A DNA stretch of 64,000 nucleotides from Blautia sp. MSJ-9 (GTDB lineage Bacteria; Bacillota; Clostridia; Lachnospirales; Lachnospiraceae): positions 120,502 through 184,501 of the forward strand of contig NZ_JAHLQG010000012.1 of the NCBI RefSeq assembly GCF_018919065.1, given 5' to 3'. The translations under genes were made by a program, and so were the position numbers. The stretch's first letter is position 1, and every line of letters starts with the position of its first letter. Below the pieces are notes generated by a model that saw only the letters and a list, made by a program, of their open reading frames with translations, did not search any database and was not told the origin of the DNA. Shown piece after piece: positions 63,441 through 64,000 of this stretch.

Positions 63441-63881
63441 ACCTAATAGTACATCAGCTCCGCAACTTGTCCACAGGAAGCTCCTATAGTTACATATTAA
63501 CCTGTAATATTCTTATTTCGCTCCATTTTCCAGTAACTACACATTAATCTGTGACCTTACATTCTTCATATGTCTCAGAAAATAATCCTATCTCAACCAT
63601 GGATCTTTGTTACCTTTTACGCTACACCTTTACCTGGTGTTTAAAATTCGCTCTGCTATCCCACCTTAATAGGGGATCTCATGCAAAGATCATCATTCTC
63701 CATATTGGTTTTTAACAAGATATTTTCAACACATCCTACATCGCATCCGGAACCCAAAATTGAAATTGCCTTCAAAACGTCGTTTTTTACTTTTTCAGAG
63801 TAATATTATACTAAAAAAGAAGTCTGTTATAGACTTCTAAATAATTCAAATTTTCATTTTCGGTTTCAGAAAAAAAATCTG
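63441..63881. other. decayed intron interior
   Basis: About 440 bases lying between the recognisable maturase tail and the intron structural RNA. No intact frame; presumably the degraded reverse transcriptase domain. A short GAAGTCTATAACAGACTTC stem is at about 63818-63837. Confidence 0.45.
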
Positions 63882-64000
63882 ATCGAGTAGGAGGGAAAAT
63901 TAAATAAATTTTCCCGACCTCTCACACCACCGTGCGTACCGTTCGGTACACGGCGGTTCAATCAACTTAACAAGTAACACACCTTTCGGTGTAGTAATCT
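63882..64000 (-). ncRNA. group II intron RNA segment (partial, runs off the window)
   Basis: The minus strand contains GAACCGCCGTGTACCG, GTACGCACGGTGGTGTGAGA and GGTCGGGAAAATT, sequences that precede the maturase gene in many bacterial group II introns (end of the structured 5' part before domain IV). The intron 5' part lies beyond base 64000. Two stems, GTACCGAACGGTAC and the ATTTTCCC/GGGAAAAT pair, are visible. Confidence 0.75.

Overview
The window reads as chromosomal DNA of a low-to-moderate GC Gram-positive anaerobe, most likely a gut Lachnospiraceae (Blautia/Ruminococcus/Dorea-like; the genus cannot be fixed from the sequence). Pointers are the large serine recombinases with a TnpW-like partner, the Rpn-type and TnpB-type accessory genes, the BMP-NupOPQ-type nucleoside importer and the AGGAGG ribosome binding sites. 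Most genes are on the minus strand.

Layout. 1-1.6 kb: a TnpB-type RNA-guided nuclease gene with a hairpin-rich 3' region that could be its omega RNA. 1.7-13.2 kb: an exopolysaccharide (EPS) operon transcribed leftward: priming sugar transferase, GT4, GT2, DUF4422, Wzy polymerase, acyltransferase, Wzx flippase and Glf. Glf sits between two direct copies of a broken Rpn nuclease gene. 13.2-15.3 kb: a helicase with four helicase-associated repeats heads the EPS gene series. 15.4-16.8 kb: a tyrosine recombinase lies inside a 1.4-kb segment bounded by 29-bp inverted repeats, with an outward consensus promoter. 17-22 kb: nucleoside-type ABC importer. 22.5-24.6 kb: sulfite-reductase-family protein and divergent LysR regulator. 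24.9-29.9 kb: transposase remnant, AAA ATPase/DUF4143, CHASE-GGDEF-PAS protein, beheaded S8 peptidase. 29.9-43.05 kb: a composite mobile region with three large serine recombinases, a small resolvase, XRE regulators and a tightly overlapping recombinase/ParB-like operon. 43.2-45.2 kb: cysteine desulfidase-like and MgtC/SapB-like genes. 45.3-53.5 kb: sugar ABC operon with SIS, TIM-barrel, YjbQ, radical SAM and HAD genes plus a divergent GntR regulator. 53.6-61.9 kb: purine/deoxynucleoside salvage (adenine deaminase, tandem deoxyribosyltransferase, nucleoside hydrolase, M28 peptidase, LacI regulator, DeoB, DeoD). 62-64 kb: Crp/Fnr regulator and a decayed group II intron.

The most interesting reading is that the EPS locus may be phase-variable at two levels. 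In the drawn orientation the promoter of the putative invertible segment points away from the EPS operon and into an 18-bp hairpin; inverted, it would point straight into the helicase-EPS gene series. Inside the operon, the acyltransferase begins with 19 copies of a tetranucleotide placed behind two start codons in different frames, each with its own ribosome binding site, so repeat number would select ATG-on, TTG-on or off. Independently, the mobile region holds an operon in which a serine recombinase carries a C-terminal domain that recurs in the next two small proteins, followed by two ParB-like proteins. Inversion, slippage and the function of that operon are inferences from sequence alone.
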